NCBI GenBank assembly: GCA_022925895.1
Contig: JAKSYS010000189.1
Coordinates: forward strand, 28,285 to 92,284
Source: Fragilaria crotonensis
Taxonomy: Eukaryota > Bacillariophyta > Fragilariophyceae > Fragilariales > Fragilariaceae
Reading direction: 5' to 3'
DNA length: 64,000 nucleotides
How positions within the stretch are numbered: position 1 is the first letter of the stretch; every line of letters begins with the position of its first letter. The notes under the pieces are model-generated. The model did no database searches and was not told the origin of the DNA. It saw only the letters and a program-made list of their open reading frames with translations. Below, piece by piece: positions 1-11,357 of this stretch. Both the position numbers and the translations under genes were made by a program.

Positions 1-2
1 GC

Positions 3-812
3 TTTTGCATTCAAGATTCGGGCGTCGATAGTGGCGTTCACAAGCAATGGATTGGATCAATCGAAGTCAAATTTTCAGAGGCTATTCCAATGAGCATCTA
101 CAAGACTCGTGATGCAAAGAGTCGTTGGATTGTGGGAGTTATCGATGGTAGCATATCGCAGACCATGAGAAAGGTTGTCAAGTCCAAGGAAGGCACACTG
201 TCACTGGTCAGTGACAATCCTCGGAGAAAGAGACGATATCGTGCTGGGAAGGAGCTGACAAGTATAAGGATTAACTACTGCACTGCGTTTGGTTTGATAC
301 ATGCTGGCCTCCTCCCAAAACCACCATTGTGGGATTTCCACAGGTCAAGATATCCTCGTGAGCTGTTCCTGTCACCGGAAAAAATGACGCCAAGTATGAT
401 TCGATGCCTGAATGTGATGCCGAAACCGGTTACTCTTAGGGCTGCTTGCCCGGATTTGGGAGTTCAAGAAGTAGTCGTTGATTTCTTTGACCTCGTGGAA
501 GCGGACGACTCAGATGACGATGAAGGAATTCTTCGGCGAAAACAGGTAGTAAATCGGAAGCTTTCGTTCGACCCAGAAACGCATCCTTTCAAGAATGGAA
601 TGACACACTCTGACAATCCTGCTTCAGGCTCTACAGAAGCTGTTCTGCCCATGGAAAAGGACGATGTTGTGTTTCCTTCAACCATAGATACAAAAACTGA
701 TTTCCCAGTCGCCTCGAAGCATCCTGAGGAAACGTTGCCAAACAAGAGGCTTAGAGGCGAAAGTAAGGAATCCAGTGGCGACATCCAAATAGAAGCAACT
801 TCACTAAGATGA
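3..812 (+). CDS. 3' part of a hypothetical protein gene, cut by the window edge
   Basis: The frame is open from the first complete codon at base 3, so the ATG at 90 is probably internal and the true start lies left of the window. The visible product is about 269 residues. It has a globular first half with the segments WIGSIEVKF and TAFGLIHAGLLPKPPLW, an acidic stretch DDSDDDEG, and a polar low-complexity tail rich in Ser, Glu and Lys ending at TGA 810-812. I recognise no domain. Its reality rests on the long open frame and the ordered first half; no splice site is needed inside the visible part. Confidence 0.6.
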   Translation, partial: FCIQDSGVDSGVHKQWIGSIEVKFSEAIPMSIYKTRDAKSRWIVGVIDGSISQTMRKVVKSKEGTLSLVSDNPRRKRRYRAGKELTSIRINYCTAFGLIHAGLLPKPPLWDFHRSRYPRELFLSPEKMTPSMIRCLNVMPKPVTLRAACPDLGVQEVVVDFFDLVEADDSDDDEGILRRKQVVNRKLSFDPETHPFKNGMTHSDNPASGSTEAVLPMEKDDVVFPSTIDTKTDFPVASKHPEETLPNKRLRGESKESSGDIQIEATSLR

Positions 813-1126
813 TGATTTGTTGGATGTTGCTAGGGTTAGCTCTCTAGTTTCGTCTACCTTTGTTGGTCGTCATCGCACCAGAAAGGGAATCAGCAATCAG
901 CTGTGACTCTGCAATCTACCGGCTTAGTGTACCTGGTACTGGATCATGCAGTACTCATGATGAATACCGTCCTGTGTAAATGTACTGTTATACTGTTACA
1001 TGTTACATACTTTCCGTGAACCAAAACTTGAGAACATGATAGAAACCAGTTGAGGAAATCCGGAATCAGCCTTCGAAAACATCATTAAAATGCCGATCAC
1101 TCCTGAATCGTTGAGCATCTGCTGAT
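813..1126. other. spacer upstream of P4H copy A
   Basis: No gene seen. It holds short GTAC-rich words and an AT-rich stretch near 980-1010. Similarity to the upstream side of the second P4H copy begins only at 1096 (paired with 6339), about 31 bases before the ATG, so the two copies do not share a longer promoter. Confidence 0.5.
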
Positions 1127-2920
1127 ATGACCATCGTGAGAACCTTGCGGTGGAAAACTCTTACATCGGTGCTTCTGCTGTTCCTCGCCTTTTCCACTGG
1201 CACCGCAGCTTCAGATGCATCCATTTCTACTGGTAGTTCCGAATCATGCGATTCATCCAACGACAGCGATACGTGCCGTAATCCAGAACAACTAGCATCC
1301 GATACCAAGCCAGCATGTCCTGTTGACGTCATAGATGAAGATGAGGAGTATTGCCTGCAACAAGCCTCCGTAGGAAAGTGTTCGGTGGCAGGTGAAGAAT
1401 CTGAAATATTGAAGAAACGCTGTCCAAAAGCTTGTCGAACGTGTTGGTCCTGTGACAACGTTGGTGGAGAACAGGCGTGCAAAGGTAAGGCCAAGCGTGA
1501 CTTGTGCTTACGACTTGATTACTTGCTGAGTACTCGAGTACAGAATTGTGGCACTGGGCCGCCTTGTACTCGAGCCTAAACGAGCCATGGCCGGATGGTT
1601 CAAATCTCTCATCCTTTCTTTCTCGCACTCACAAACTCCTCGATTTAGCGTCGGCCGACGAAGGAGAATGCCGCAAGAATCCTCGTTATATGTTGGTGTA
1701 CTGTGCCAAAGCGTGCAACATTTGTCATTTCAAGGGTGACTTGGAAGAGCTCGTTCGCCAGCGGTTGGAGGAGACGCGTAACGAGGAAGAAATGGAGCGG
1801 GCTTTGCAAAAGACAAAGTATGGACTCGAACAGGAGATAGTAGATGATAAAACGCAAGAGGCATACGACAAAATGATCGAATACATGGAAACCAAAGTTT
1901 CGGTCGACCCTAAATACGAATCGGTCCGCCAGGGATGTTAATTGCGCAGCGAATATTGCGTCTTTTGGGCAAGCATAGGTGAATGCGAAAAGACTCGAGA
2001 ATACATGCTCTTGCAATGTGCTCCAGCCTGTCAGACCTGCGAACACTTGGATATGAACGAGCGCTGTCCGTATGACCCTAATGAAGCCACTGCGATGCAA
2101 CCTGGAGACCTCAATCGGCTGTTCGAAAGGATGGTCCAGCTAGAGGAATACTCGCCGTCCATTCTAAGCCAGCCGGGTGTCGCGACAGACTTTGTGGATG
2201 ATGGGCCTTGGGTAATCATTTTGGACAATTTTTTGTCAGACACCGAGTGTGATCGATTGATTGAATTGGGTGGAATAAAAGGATACACCGAGTCCCCCGA
2301 TCTTGGTGAGAAGAAGTGGGATGGTACGTTCATGACATGTTTTTATGTCCTGGACAACTCAACGTCGAATCTGGATGCATGTGAGCGTTCTCTCCATACA
2401 ACCCCTAACTCCCCCTTACTCCCCCTTAGGCACCTACACTGAGAAACTTAGCACGAACCGTACAAGCTCGAATGCATGGTGCACAGATGAGTGCGACCTT
2501 GACCCCGTCACACTGACCGTGACGAAACGGATGGAAGCCGTCACAGGCATACCCAGGACCAACTTTGAGCATTTCCAGCTGCTGCAATACAAAATTGGAC
2601 AGTACTACAAGCAGCATCACGATTTTATCGACCATGAACAAGAACGGAAACAAGGAGTCCGAACGCTGACCTTTTACTTGTATCTGAATAATGTGGAGGC
2701 AGGTGGGGGGACTAACTTTCCGTTACTCAACAACATGACAGTGATGCCGAAGCGCGGGCGCGCCTTGATTTGGCCGTTAGTGTTCGATGCAAATCCGAAT
2801 GTAAAGGATCCTCGGACCGATCATCAAGCCCTCCCGGTAGAAATGGGTGTCAAGTTTGGTGCCAATGCATGGGCCCATCAGCGAGACTTCAAGGAGCCCT
2901 TCGCTAGAGCTTGTACATGA
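1127..2920 (+). pseudogene. ShK-domain prolyl 4-hydroxylase, copy A, with one in-frame stop
   Basis: Three exons: 1127-1484, 1649-2323 and 2430-2920, both introns phase 1 (GTAAGG..TTTAG and GTACGT..TTAG). Exon lengths of 358, 675 and 491 bases are identical to copy B at 6370. The product would be a secretory-pathway Fe(II)/2-oxoglutarate prolyl 4-hydroxylase of 507 residues: signal peptide, three six-cysteine ShK domains, then the catalytic domain with HHD, a distal His in DHQALPV and the 2-oxoglutarate Lys in GVKFGANAW. Codon 217 (1939-1941) is TAA where copy B has AAA, in an otherwise matching stretch. It truncates the protein after the second ShK and removes the catalytic domain. No other disabling change is visible, so the stop is recent, or a base-call error, or the short ShK protein is still made. 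Confidence 0.85.
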
Positions 2921-3071
2921 GAAAATGAGTGCACTGCGTTCGCCCATCATGAGTAGGAATGCTAGTTTCTACGGACTGCGCCGTTCTCTAGCTAGTGAAC
3001 CTTGAGCCGAGCGCATTAGTATTGCGCGTCGTGCTCGAGTCGTAGTCTACTCCGAGTACTTGTCAATATGT

Positions 3072-3094
3072 ATTCGGAGCAGGGCTTGTTAGTG
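3072..3094. repeat. left end of hAT element: 8-bp target duplication plus terminal inverted repeat
   Basis: Target duplication ATTCGGAG at 3072-3079 is followed by the terminal repeat CAGGGCTTGTTAGTG at 3080-3094. Both recur at 6049-6071, the 15-bp repeat as its exact reverse complement. Confidence 0.95.
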
Positions 3095-3236
3095 AACCCG
3101 TGACTTAGTGATTTTTTTCACTAACTATCACTAACTAAATAGTTAGTTTCACTATGACTAAGCTCTGCCTGCCTTAGTTAATTTAGTAACTAAATAGTCA
3201 CTAAATTCAATATGCACATTTGCTGAGTAATGCAGG

Positions 3237-3271
3237 CTGCGGGCTGCGGACTGCGGACTGCGGACTGCGGA
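3237..3271. repeat. five 7-bp tandem units (CTGCGGA)
   Basis: CTGCGGG followed by four CTGCGGA units, inside the 5' untranslated part of the hAT element. Confidence 0.85.
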
Positions 3272-3435
3272 CTGCTCAGAGCAGACGAGTCGTTCAGTAT
3301 TATCAAACGGATTTAGAATCCTATATCCGTCACCTTGTCTCTTGTGTCAGCATCCTGCACAATCACAGTAATACACGCTCAGAATTCAATTTGCTTGCTC
3401 CTCTGCTGCCTCACTTGTCATCGGTCGTCGTATTG

Positions 3436-5847
3436 ATGGATATCGAAGGGGTTGGCGGCGACACTGTGCCAGGAGAGGACCGAAACGAACAACCGTTGCA
3501 AGAGATATCAAAGGCGGAGCAGCGCGCAATTACTAAGGTGGCAAAGAGTTTGAGAGTCTTTCAGAAGTGTTTGATTTCTCTCCACAATGAATCAACTTCA
3601 AACGGAGAATCTCATCTTAAAACGCACCACAGGAATGTTATCCCCAAGGCTCAAGGCAAAAAACCAATGGTTGTCAATTCAGTCGACATTTCACAATCTG
3701 AATCGGGGAGCACGACAATGAGCTTATTCCTAGCAAGAGGAAACGACGCCGTCAACAACCAAGTTCATGCTGCCATTGCTATGCTGGTTGTCAATCGCCG
3801 ATTGCCACTGTCATTTGGCACTGATCCTGAATTGACTGCCATCATTGAGCTTGCAGGTCACTTAAAACCTGGATCATACAAGGCCATGACCCGAGGAAAG
3901 ATGGACGCCGCCCTTGCCTCAATGTTTTCATTTTTTGTGACGGAAATCAAAGCACGTCTGGCATGTACTCGTTCTGTGTATTCCTCGGCTGACAACTCCA
4001 ACGTGCCAACTGGGTGGCTTATTGTTTGTCACAATGGCTGGGACTCCACAATTAAACAATTCTTCGGTGTTTCTGTCTACTGGATTGATCCTGTTAAGTG
4101 GAAACGATATAAAGTTGCGCTCGGGCTAGCCATCCCTGATGGCCATTCCGCTGATGCTTCCGCTGCTGCCGCACGATCGATTCTAAGTCGCTACGATATC
4201 CAAGATACGGATCTGTATATGAGCATTAATGACACGACAAATGCATCTGTTGCAACGGGGCGCAGACTTTCAGGAGAAGATGGTGATTGCCATATGCACA
4301 TGGCAAATCTTGTTGCTGACCACGCATGCGGCAAGCAAACACGATCAGAGAACCATGTCATCATTGATAGCTTCCCCCCGTGTGAATCATTACGTGTCAA
4401 GGCGCGCAAACTTGCAAAGTACGTTTTCAGCAAGAAAGCCAAGTCTCGCCAAGTCCAGTACAAGTCTCGCAATGATAATGCTAACATGAAAACGATTCGA
4501 ATCGGGCTGACAATGACACTCGAATCAGCGGCACGGAGATGATGTTTCAGCAAGTGTTACGCAGCTTCTACACTCTTCATGTCTATATGAATCAGGAATC
4601 CGCTACTGGGCGAGCTCATATGCTTACAGAACAGGAGTGGGAGCTTCTAGCAGGGTTTGAAGCAGTTTTACGCCCAGTTTGTAACTTCTCGTTTGTGACC
4701 CAAGTTGATTCGCAACCGACTGCTGGATCCAGCTGGCTGCAAGTTTTAACGTACGTATGCATTTTCATTTTGCCAATTCGAAAATTTGTTGTTAATTTCT
4801 TTTAAACATTTTCACAGCTGCGTCATGGCCCTCGAAAAGCCTCACTTCAACATTGTGGATATCACGTTCACTGAAGATGAGGATAAGAAGTGGGATGGGT
4901 CTTGTTCCTTCGATGATCTACCAAAGAAGAAAGTTGCCACTGAAGGCTTGCACAAGGACGTACAGGATCTTCGTTATCGTCTGCTAGATGAGATTAAGAA
5001 CTACTTCCCGGCTCCAAACGACCACCAATTAGTTGCTATGGTTGTTGATCCAGTTATGATGACTACAGGACTACCATTCCTTCGAGCAACTGGACAGGGT
5101 TACCTTGTTGATAAGGCTCTCGCTGTTTTCAAAGAATGCTGAATGCAGAGGCTGTGCGGGTTTGGAAACCAACTGTGTTAGATGAACCCGTCGATTCCAG
5201 TTTGATGGATGATAACTATGACAGTGATGATCCATTCTCAACAGCCTTGCGAAATAATGCCATTCCTCGCGAAGAAGCTGTTGTTCTTGAACCAGTGCAG
5301 CAAACTGCATCCCAAATGGATGATGAAGCATATGACGCATGGATGAATCAGTTGATTAACTGGCATGCTTTCCTTAGAAATGATCAGCGCGCCGAACTCT
5401 CCGATGTGGAAAAGGTCAAGATATCGTCTCAACGGCAAAGATCACACAATGGTCTCTCGTATTGCTGCGCCTGAATTTGCAGCCCCCGATGCAAACGGGA
5501 AGCAAGAGCGTGTATTTTCATTCTGTCGTCTAATCGATACGCACATGCGGCAGAGTTTGGGATCATCGAAATTCGAGATGCTCACGCTCCTTGCATTTAA
5601 CAAAGAGTTTATAAGGTCAGCTAGCGAAAGTGGCCCTATGAGCATGTCCTGCCTTCCGGATTCCCTTCGCTCATCGACTTCAGCAGTAGCAGCCGCAGCT
5701 GCATTGACTGAGTTCTTCGATCTCGACACTGAAGACGCCGAAGATATCCAGGCGACCGAAGAGGGATCTATGGCGGACATGCTAAAGCGTGCGGCCGATT
5801 GTATTGACGAAGAGACCTCACACGCGTCAAAAAGGTTCAAGCATTGA
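3436..5847 (+). pseudogene. hAT transposase, frame-disrupted
   Basis: Likely start is the ATG at 3436. One intron fits well: 4751-4817 (GTACGT..ACAG), phase 2. Recognisable hAT landmarks are a central region with a CxxHxxNL-like element (CHMHMANLVADHACG), the DTR-type block around 4510-4560 and the C-terminal dimerisation block ERVFSFCRLIDTHMR near 5507. Reading the whole protein requires frame changes near 4505-4515, 5130-5138 and 5410-5440; the first two fit one-base deletions. No stop codons interrupt the correct frame between them. The short tail is acidic. The family call is firm, activity unlikely. Confidence 0.85.
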
Positions 5848-6048
5848 ATAGTAACAAGAAGTATACGTTACAATTTACAATAGCTGCATGCACTCTATAG
5901 GCTCGCATACAGCAAAATGCTATTCAAAAATAACACATATCACATGTCTCTAGTGAAACATTTAGTTGATTTAGTTAACTAATTAGTTATAACTACGGTT
6001 TTACAGTGGCTTAGTTAGTGTATACTATAACTAAGCCCAAAACGGACT

Positions 6049-6071
6049 CACTAACAAGCCCTGATTCGGAG
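6049..6071. repeat. right end of hAT element: terminal inverted repeat plus 8-bp target duplication
   Basis: CACTAACAAGCCCTG at 6049-6063, then ATTCGGAG at 6064-6071, matching the left end exactly. Confidence 0.95.
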
Positions 6072-6369
6072 TCTGTACTGTTTATACAAGTCCTACTACC
6101 GGTAGATGCAGAAATCGTAGGAATTGATACTATCAATGTACCTGATAATGGAGTATCATCAGGTACAGGTATCGTTACCTGGTATAGTACCCTGCACCAA
6201 TTGAACGGTTCCTTTTTTAGCGTCCGTTAACCGAACATTGCAACTTGCAACATCCGGATGTATATGTGTGTATGGTATGGACATCTCAGGACCAGGACAT
6301 CACTGATTCGAAAAATAGATCGCACTACACCACAGCCCATCACTCCTGAATCGTTGAGCATCTGCTGAC

Positions 6370-8180
6370 ATGACCATCGTGAGAACCTTGCGGTGGAAAA
6401 CTCTTACATCGGTGCTTCTGCTGTTCCTCGCCTGTTCCACATGCGCTGCAGCTTCAGATGCATCCGTTTCTACCGGTAGTTCCGAATCATGCGATTCATC
6501 CAACGACAGCGATTCTTGCCGTAATCCAGAACAACTAGCATCCGATACCAAGCCAGCATGTCCTGTTGACGTCATAGATGAAGATGAGGAGTATTGCCTG
6601 CAACAAGCCTCCGTAGGAAAGTGTTCGGTGGCAGGTGAAGAATCTGAAATATTAAAGAAACGCTGTCCAAAAGCTTGTCGAACGTGTTGGTCCTGTGACA
6701 ACGTTGGTGGAGAACAGGCGTGCAAAGGTAAGGCCAAGCGTGACTTATACTTGGGACTCTGGACTTTGTAAATTGCTGAATACAAAGTTGTGGCACTGAT
6801 CTACCTGATTCTTTTCACTAAACCGTCCCATTGTGCTCGCTAAATTTCACTGACCCGTTCTTTGTTGCACTCACAATCTCCTCGATGTAGCTTGGGCCGA
6901 TTCAGGGGAATGCCGCAAGAATCCTCGTTATATGTTGGTGTACTGCGCCAAGGCGTGTAATATTTGTCATTTCAAGGGTGATTTGGAAGAGCTCATGCGC
7001 CAGCGGTTGGAGGAGAAGCTTAAGCAGGAAGAAATGGAGCAGGCTTTGCAAAAGACAAAGTATGGACTTGAACAGACGATTACAGATGATGCGTCGCAAG
7101 AGACATACGACAAAATGATCGAATACATGGAAAATACTGTCATGGTAGATCCTAAATACGAATCGGTCCGCCAAGAATGCAAATTGCGCAGCGAAAATTG
7201 TGTCTTTTGGGCAAGCATTGGTGAATGCGAGAAGACCCGAGCATACATGGTTGTGCAATGCGCTCCAGCCTGCCAGACCTGTGAACAGTTGGATCTGAAG
7301 CAGCGTTGTCCGTATGACCCTGATGAACCAACTGCGTTGCAACCTGGAGACCTCAACAGACTTTTTGAAAGAATCGTTCAGCTGAAGGAATACTCGCCCT
7401 CCATTCTCAGCCAGCCGGGTGTTGCGTCGGAATTTGTGGATGATGGACCTTGGGTAGTAACTCTTGATAATTTTTTGTCAGATGCTGAGTGTGATCGACT
7501 GATTGAATTGGGAGGAACACAAGGATACATCGAGTCCGCTGATGTTGGTGAGAAGCTGTGGGATGGTAAGTCCATGATGTGTTTGCAGGTGCTTGTCAAC
7601 TTTCACCTGAATCAGTACTTGCATGTTCATGTTCACGCCGTCTCACCCCACAACCGCGACAACTCACTCCCTATTCGTGCCCTCGTTAGGTACCTACTCC
7701 AAGAAGCTTAGCACGAGCCGTACAAGCTCGAATGCATGGTGCCAAGGAGATTGCGAACTTGATCCCGTCACGCAGGCAGTGACGAAACGAATGGAAGACC
7801 TCACGGGCATACCAAGTGCCAATTTTGAATATTTGCAGTTGCTGCAGTATGAGATTGGACAGTACTACAAACAGCATCATGATTATATAGACTATCAGCA
7901 GGAGCGAAAACAGGGAGTCCGAACGCTGACTATTTTCTTGTATCTGAACACGGTGGAGGCAGGTGGGGGTACTAACTTTCCGTTACTCAACAACATGACA
8001 GTGATGCCGAAGCGCGGGCGTGCCTTGATTTGGCCGTCAGTTTTGGATGAGAATCCAAACGTACGGGATCCTCGGACCGATCATCAGGCCCTCCCCGTAG
8101 AAAAGGGCGTCAAGTTTGGTGCCAATGCATGGATCCATCAGCGAGACTTTAAGGAGCCCTTCGAGAGGGCTTGCATTTGA
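6370..8180 (+). CDS. ShK-domain prolyl 4-hydroxylase, copy B (intact)
   Basis: Exons 6370-6727, 6891-7565 and 7690-8180 (introns GTAAGG..GTAG and GTAAGT..TTAG, both phase 1) give 507 residues. Signal peptide about 1-27; ShK domains about 64-106, 118-146 and 215-251; catalytic domain about 300-500. The Fe(II) ligands are His and Asp of HHD and the His of DHQALPV; the Lys of GVKFGANAW would bind 2-oxoglutarate. A conserved RTSSNAWC segment precedes them. The family hydroxylates peptidyl proline in the ER/Golgi. ShK domains are small disulfide modules often attached to such enzymes. It is the intact tandem partner of the interrupted copy at 1127; the hAT element lies between them. Confidence 0.93.
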
Positions 8181-9784
8181 AGAGATGAATGATGAGATGA
8201 TACGGCACTTCTGTCATTTGTCATAATAGTAGTCGAGCAAAATTCTGTACCATCCTGGATAACTTGAACGCAAGCGCTGTAGTACTGACACTTCCTCGTG
8301 GCCATATCATCATTATTTTGGATGAGGGATTACGAACCGTTGGTTCCGCTATTTTCGAGGGTTGTAACAACGTTCCCGGGTCCCGGTGCTAGAGAGTACT
8401 CCAGTACCTGATTAGTAACTTTTAACACCTAACACCTAACCCTTACACTTGATGGCGCGTATTCAGCACTGCCGCAGAACATTGGCGTCTCAGCACACCT
8501 AGTGTGTGATATTGCCTACGCGATTCGATTTCATTTTCTGTTAATAGCAACTATGATGCCCTCTACTACGGTAACTACTCTTAGTTTCTATATAAGTCAT
8601 CAGCAGGAGACAAAACGCAAAACAAAGAGTACGCTGTCAGTCAGACTTGAGACAACAGGTTAAGCAGTAGGAGCTCTTCCCTAGTAGCACCTCCCAAACG
8701 CAGTTCAGGCTATCGCCGATGCACTACTTGTTCAATAGTATTGTACCCGAATCCATGTATTGCATACTTGTAGTAATTTATTAACACTTCTGTAGTAATA
8801 GTACTGGTCGTAGGTTGCTGTCAGTAGCATGTTCGAGACTGAGATAACGTGTCATTCTGCTTCTGTACGTCGACCTACGTACAAACAACGACCATCACGT
8901 TTTGGGCGAAATGCAGCTTTCAATCCCAGACAAAATGCAATGTGAGGCGACAGCAACAATTATGAACGCTCACGGAGTTCTTGACCGCAATCGAAATACT
9001 AAGAGAGTATCCTCCCTCGCAGTCGGAGTATTTCACATAGTACTCCAGACTACCGGTAGTATGTATAGATGTTCATCCATTGGATCTTGTTGGTTGCGAA
9101 GTCTGATTCTCGTTTAGAAAGGGCACATCTGTCGCAATCGCAGTCAAAAATGTCCAGGATCGCGGTCCGGAGAAAGCGTATCCGACCAGGTCCGAACTGG
9201 AACTATGTGTAGATTTATTTGTGCTTGAGACATATTGAGTCCCTCGAGTGGATAAATGACAATGGAGAGTTTATAATTGATCCGATAAATGTTAATATGT
9301 ATAAGGAATCAAACCAACAAGAACCCCGATTAACATTTATGACGTACGCAACCGCTGTCATGGGAATGAATCCTCCGAAGGACTCGGAGAATCACATATT
9401 GGGGTAAGTACGTACAAATCAGAGAATGTCATTGAAGTTTCTGCTCGACAAATTGAATTCTCGAAGGAAAGAAATTTTGCAAGTAGGTTATAGTATTGAG
9501 GACACACATAAATCCTCAAAAACTTGACGTGTGTTGGAGCAGGTCAGACAAATACACAACATTTATAATTCTCATCTGTTGTCCGAAAAACGGAACGAGT
9601 GCAGATTGCACTACACTCGAAAGACATGCATTTCAGGGGAAATGCAGCAGATCGTGAAAACGATTTAGTATTTTCGCTCCTACACAGATTATTGGACTGG
9701 AGCGACAAGCGTGACAACTGACAACCTCTGTGCGATCGACTCTTACGTTATCGCACGCAGTGCACAAGAGAGAGAGAGAGAGGT
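8181..9784. other. long spacer without a convincing gene
   Basis: No supported gene. There are short CCTAAC-like units near 8424-8445. An open stretch at about 9219-9405 (LEWINDNGEFIIDPINV) ends at a GTAAGT-type donor, but I can find neither a proper start nor a following exon, so I leave it uncalled. A GAGA run at 9770-9782 lies just before the next gene. Confidence 0.4.
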
Positions 9785-10967
9785 ATGATGGACCGTAGAA
9801 GTCATGCCAACAGGGCTCCGAGAGCAGTCTTTCCAGATAAGCGTGCAACAGTAGTTGAACCAACATCACCATTTCAGGCATCATCCGTACATCGCCAAGG
9901 CTCTGGTTCCTGTTCCGAAAAGAGTGAGCTGCGATCTAACAGAGAGAGTCTCCACGAAATGGATTCCTCCCAACAATCCGATCTCGATGGTTCCAACAAT
10001 ACTGTGAGCACAGACTTCTCTTCCTGTTGCGTGTCCACAAGCGCTAGCAAACAAGTTCGCTTCGTGGACGACGACGACGATGATGCGATTCGAACCACAC
10101 AACAACAGGAACAGCCGCACACAGTGATTGCATACTTGCCTCTACCGCATGAAATGGAATCAGAGCAACGAAATGCGCTATGGTGGAGCGAACGGGATTA
10201 CGCTAATTTCTCTGATACCGCAAAGAACATTGCCCGACAAGTTCGCCAACATCCCGCGCTAACCTCTGGACTGGAAGAAGCATACTTGCAAGCAGAAGTC
10301 GTATCAAGCAAGGTCGACTCGGTCCAAGATGCGGATCCATACCTTGATTCGATGGTGTTCGATTCGGTACGTTTTTTTTCGTCTTATCTCACTCGACTAG
10401 GTTGCCGTTGTCGCAGTCGTGTCTGCTTCATAACTCTGTGGCACACATGTGCGACATCTCCATGCAATCTTTACGTGTCTGCTGTCAAATCAAGACTCAA
10501 GACTCACACACACATGTGCTTTCCCCCTTTTTTTGCGGTTGCAAAATTCGAAAACATGACAGGGACTGGCACTGTGGTGTGCTCACGGTCACTCGAGACG
10601 TGGACTGGAACGTTCCGGATCCGCGTTGCACTCGTGCCGTCGATTCGAACGAGCAAGACGATTGCATCGCGCCATTGTTGACGAATCCAAGCAAGGCGTC
10701 GATGACGAAGAATTGCGACGTATATCCGAACAACAAACGTTACTACCCAAATTGATGGCACGCATGTTGGGGGAAGCCGATGCCGCAGCCGTTCAGACAT
10801 TGGGGAATACATTTATGCGACGATGGAGCGATTTGGGATCCACATCCACCACGACACTTTCCCCGGACGTTCCAGGAGGAACCGCCACAATCAATGGTCG
10901 CGGAACGTGTACAAGACGAGTTCGTACTGGATCATTGCCCCAGGATAGTACTCAGTGGCGTGGGTAA
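9785..10967 (+). CDS. diatom-type hypothetical protein with an RGLE motif
   Basis: Two exons, 9785-10366 and 10563-10967, phase 0 intron (GTACGT..ACAG), 328 residues. The first part is Ser/Gln-rich and polar with a run of Asp after KQVRFVDD. A folded part begins at WWSERDYANFSDTAKNIARQ and crosses the junction into SRRGLERS, followed by a charged helix with RARRLHRAIVDE and ELRRISEQQ. Proteins with a W-S-x-x-[DE]Y segment and a later RGLE followed by a charged helix are, from memory, a recurrent unnamed group in diatoms. Function unknown; nothing suggests a signal peptide or membrane segment. The join is supported by both splice sites and by the RGLE block appearing only in the spliced frame. 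Confidence 0.7.
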
Positions 10968-11357
10968 TTCATAAAACAACTAAAGTGCATGCAATCATGG
11001 TTAATGCAGCATCATGGGAGAAGCCGTCACTTTGGAATTTGGGGTTCTCATGGTGGCAAGTGCATCGCGACACGATACCTACATTGCCCCCATATGGTGC
11101 ATCGTCTTGCTAAATCATAGGTCGAACACAATAGAAAGAGTGCTTAGATTCAGGATTACCGTCGGCTGTATACTCCTTGTGTATTGATGTCTCATTGCAG
11201 GCTTCCATAACAACGACAGCATTAGAGCATATTGAGATTTAGGCGTGTAATCCTACGAGCAACTATTCTAATCATGATCATGAATTTTGTCGCACCTGTT
11301 GCGTATCCGACGCACTTGCCTCCTCTCCTACTCGAACATAGTATTCCGTTCCTTTTC
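10968..11357. other. spacer between converging genes
   Basis: No gene, RNA or repeat recognised; it lies between the 3' ends of a plus-strand and a minus-strand gene and should hold both polyadenylation regions. Confidence 0.4.

Larger units (their letters stand above)
3080..6063 (+). mobile_element. hAT-family DNA transposon, 2984 bp, complete ends
   Basis: The element is bounded by perfect 15-bp terminal inverted repeats and flanked by perfect 8-bp direct repeats, the hAT signature. Both subterminal zones are dense in TTAGTTA and CACTAAC words (3094-3210 and 5960-6049), which look like transposase-binding subterminal repeats. It carries one transposase gene with broken frames (3436-5847). 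It sits in the spacer between the two tandem P4H genes, so it landed after, or independently of, that duplication. With damaged coding it is probably non-autonomous but could still be moved by a related source copy. Confidence 0.95.

Noticed and set aside
4539-5474. Separate small genes between 4539 and 5474
   Set aside because: They are successive frame fragments of one hAT transposase.
8424-8446. CCTAACAC-type units resembling telomeric repeats
   Set aside because: Only about three imperfect units; too short to call an interstitial telomere.
9219-9405. Protein-like open stretch ending at a GTAAGT donor
   Set aside because: No ATG start and no acceptable second exon could be found.
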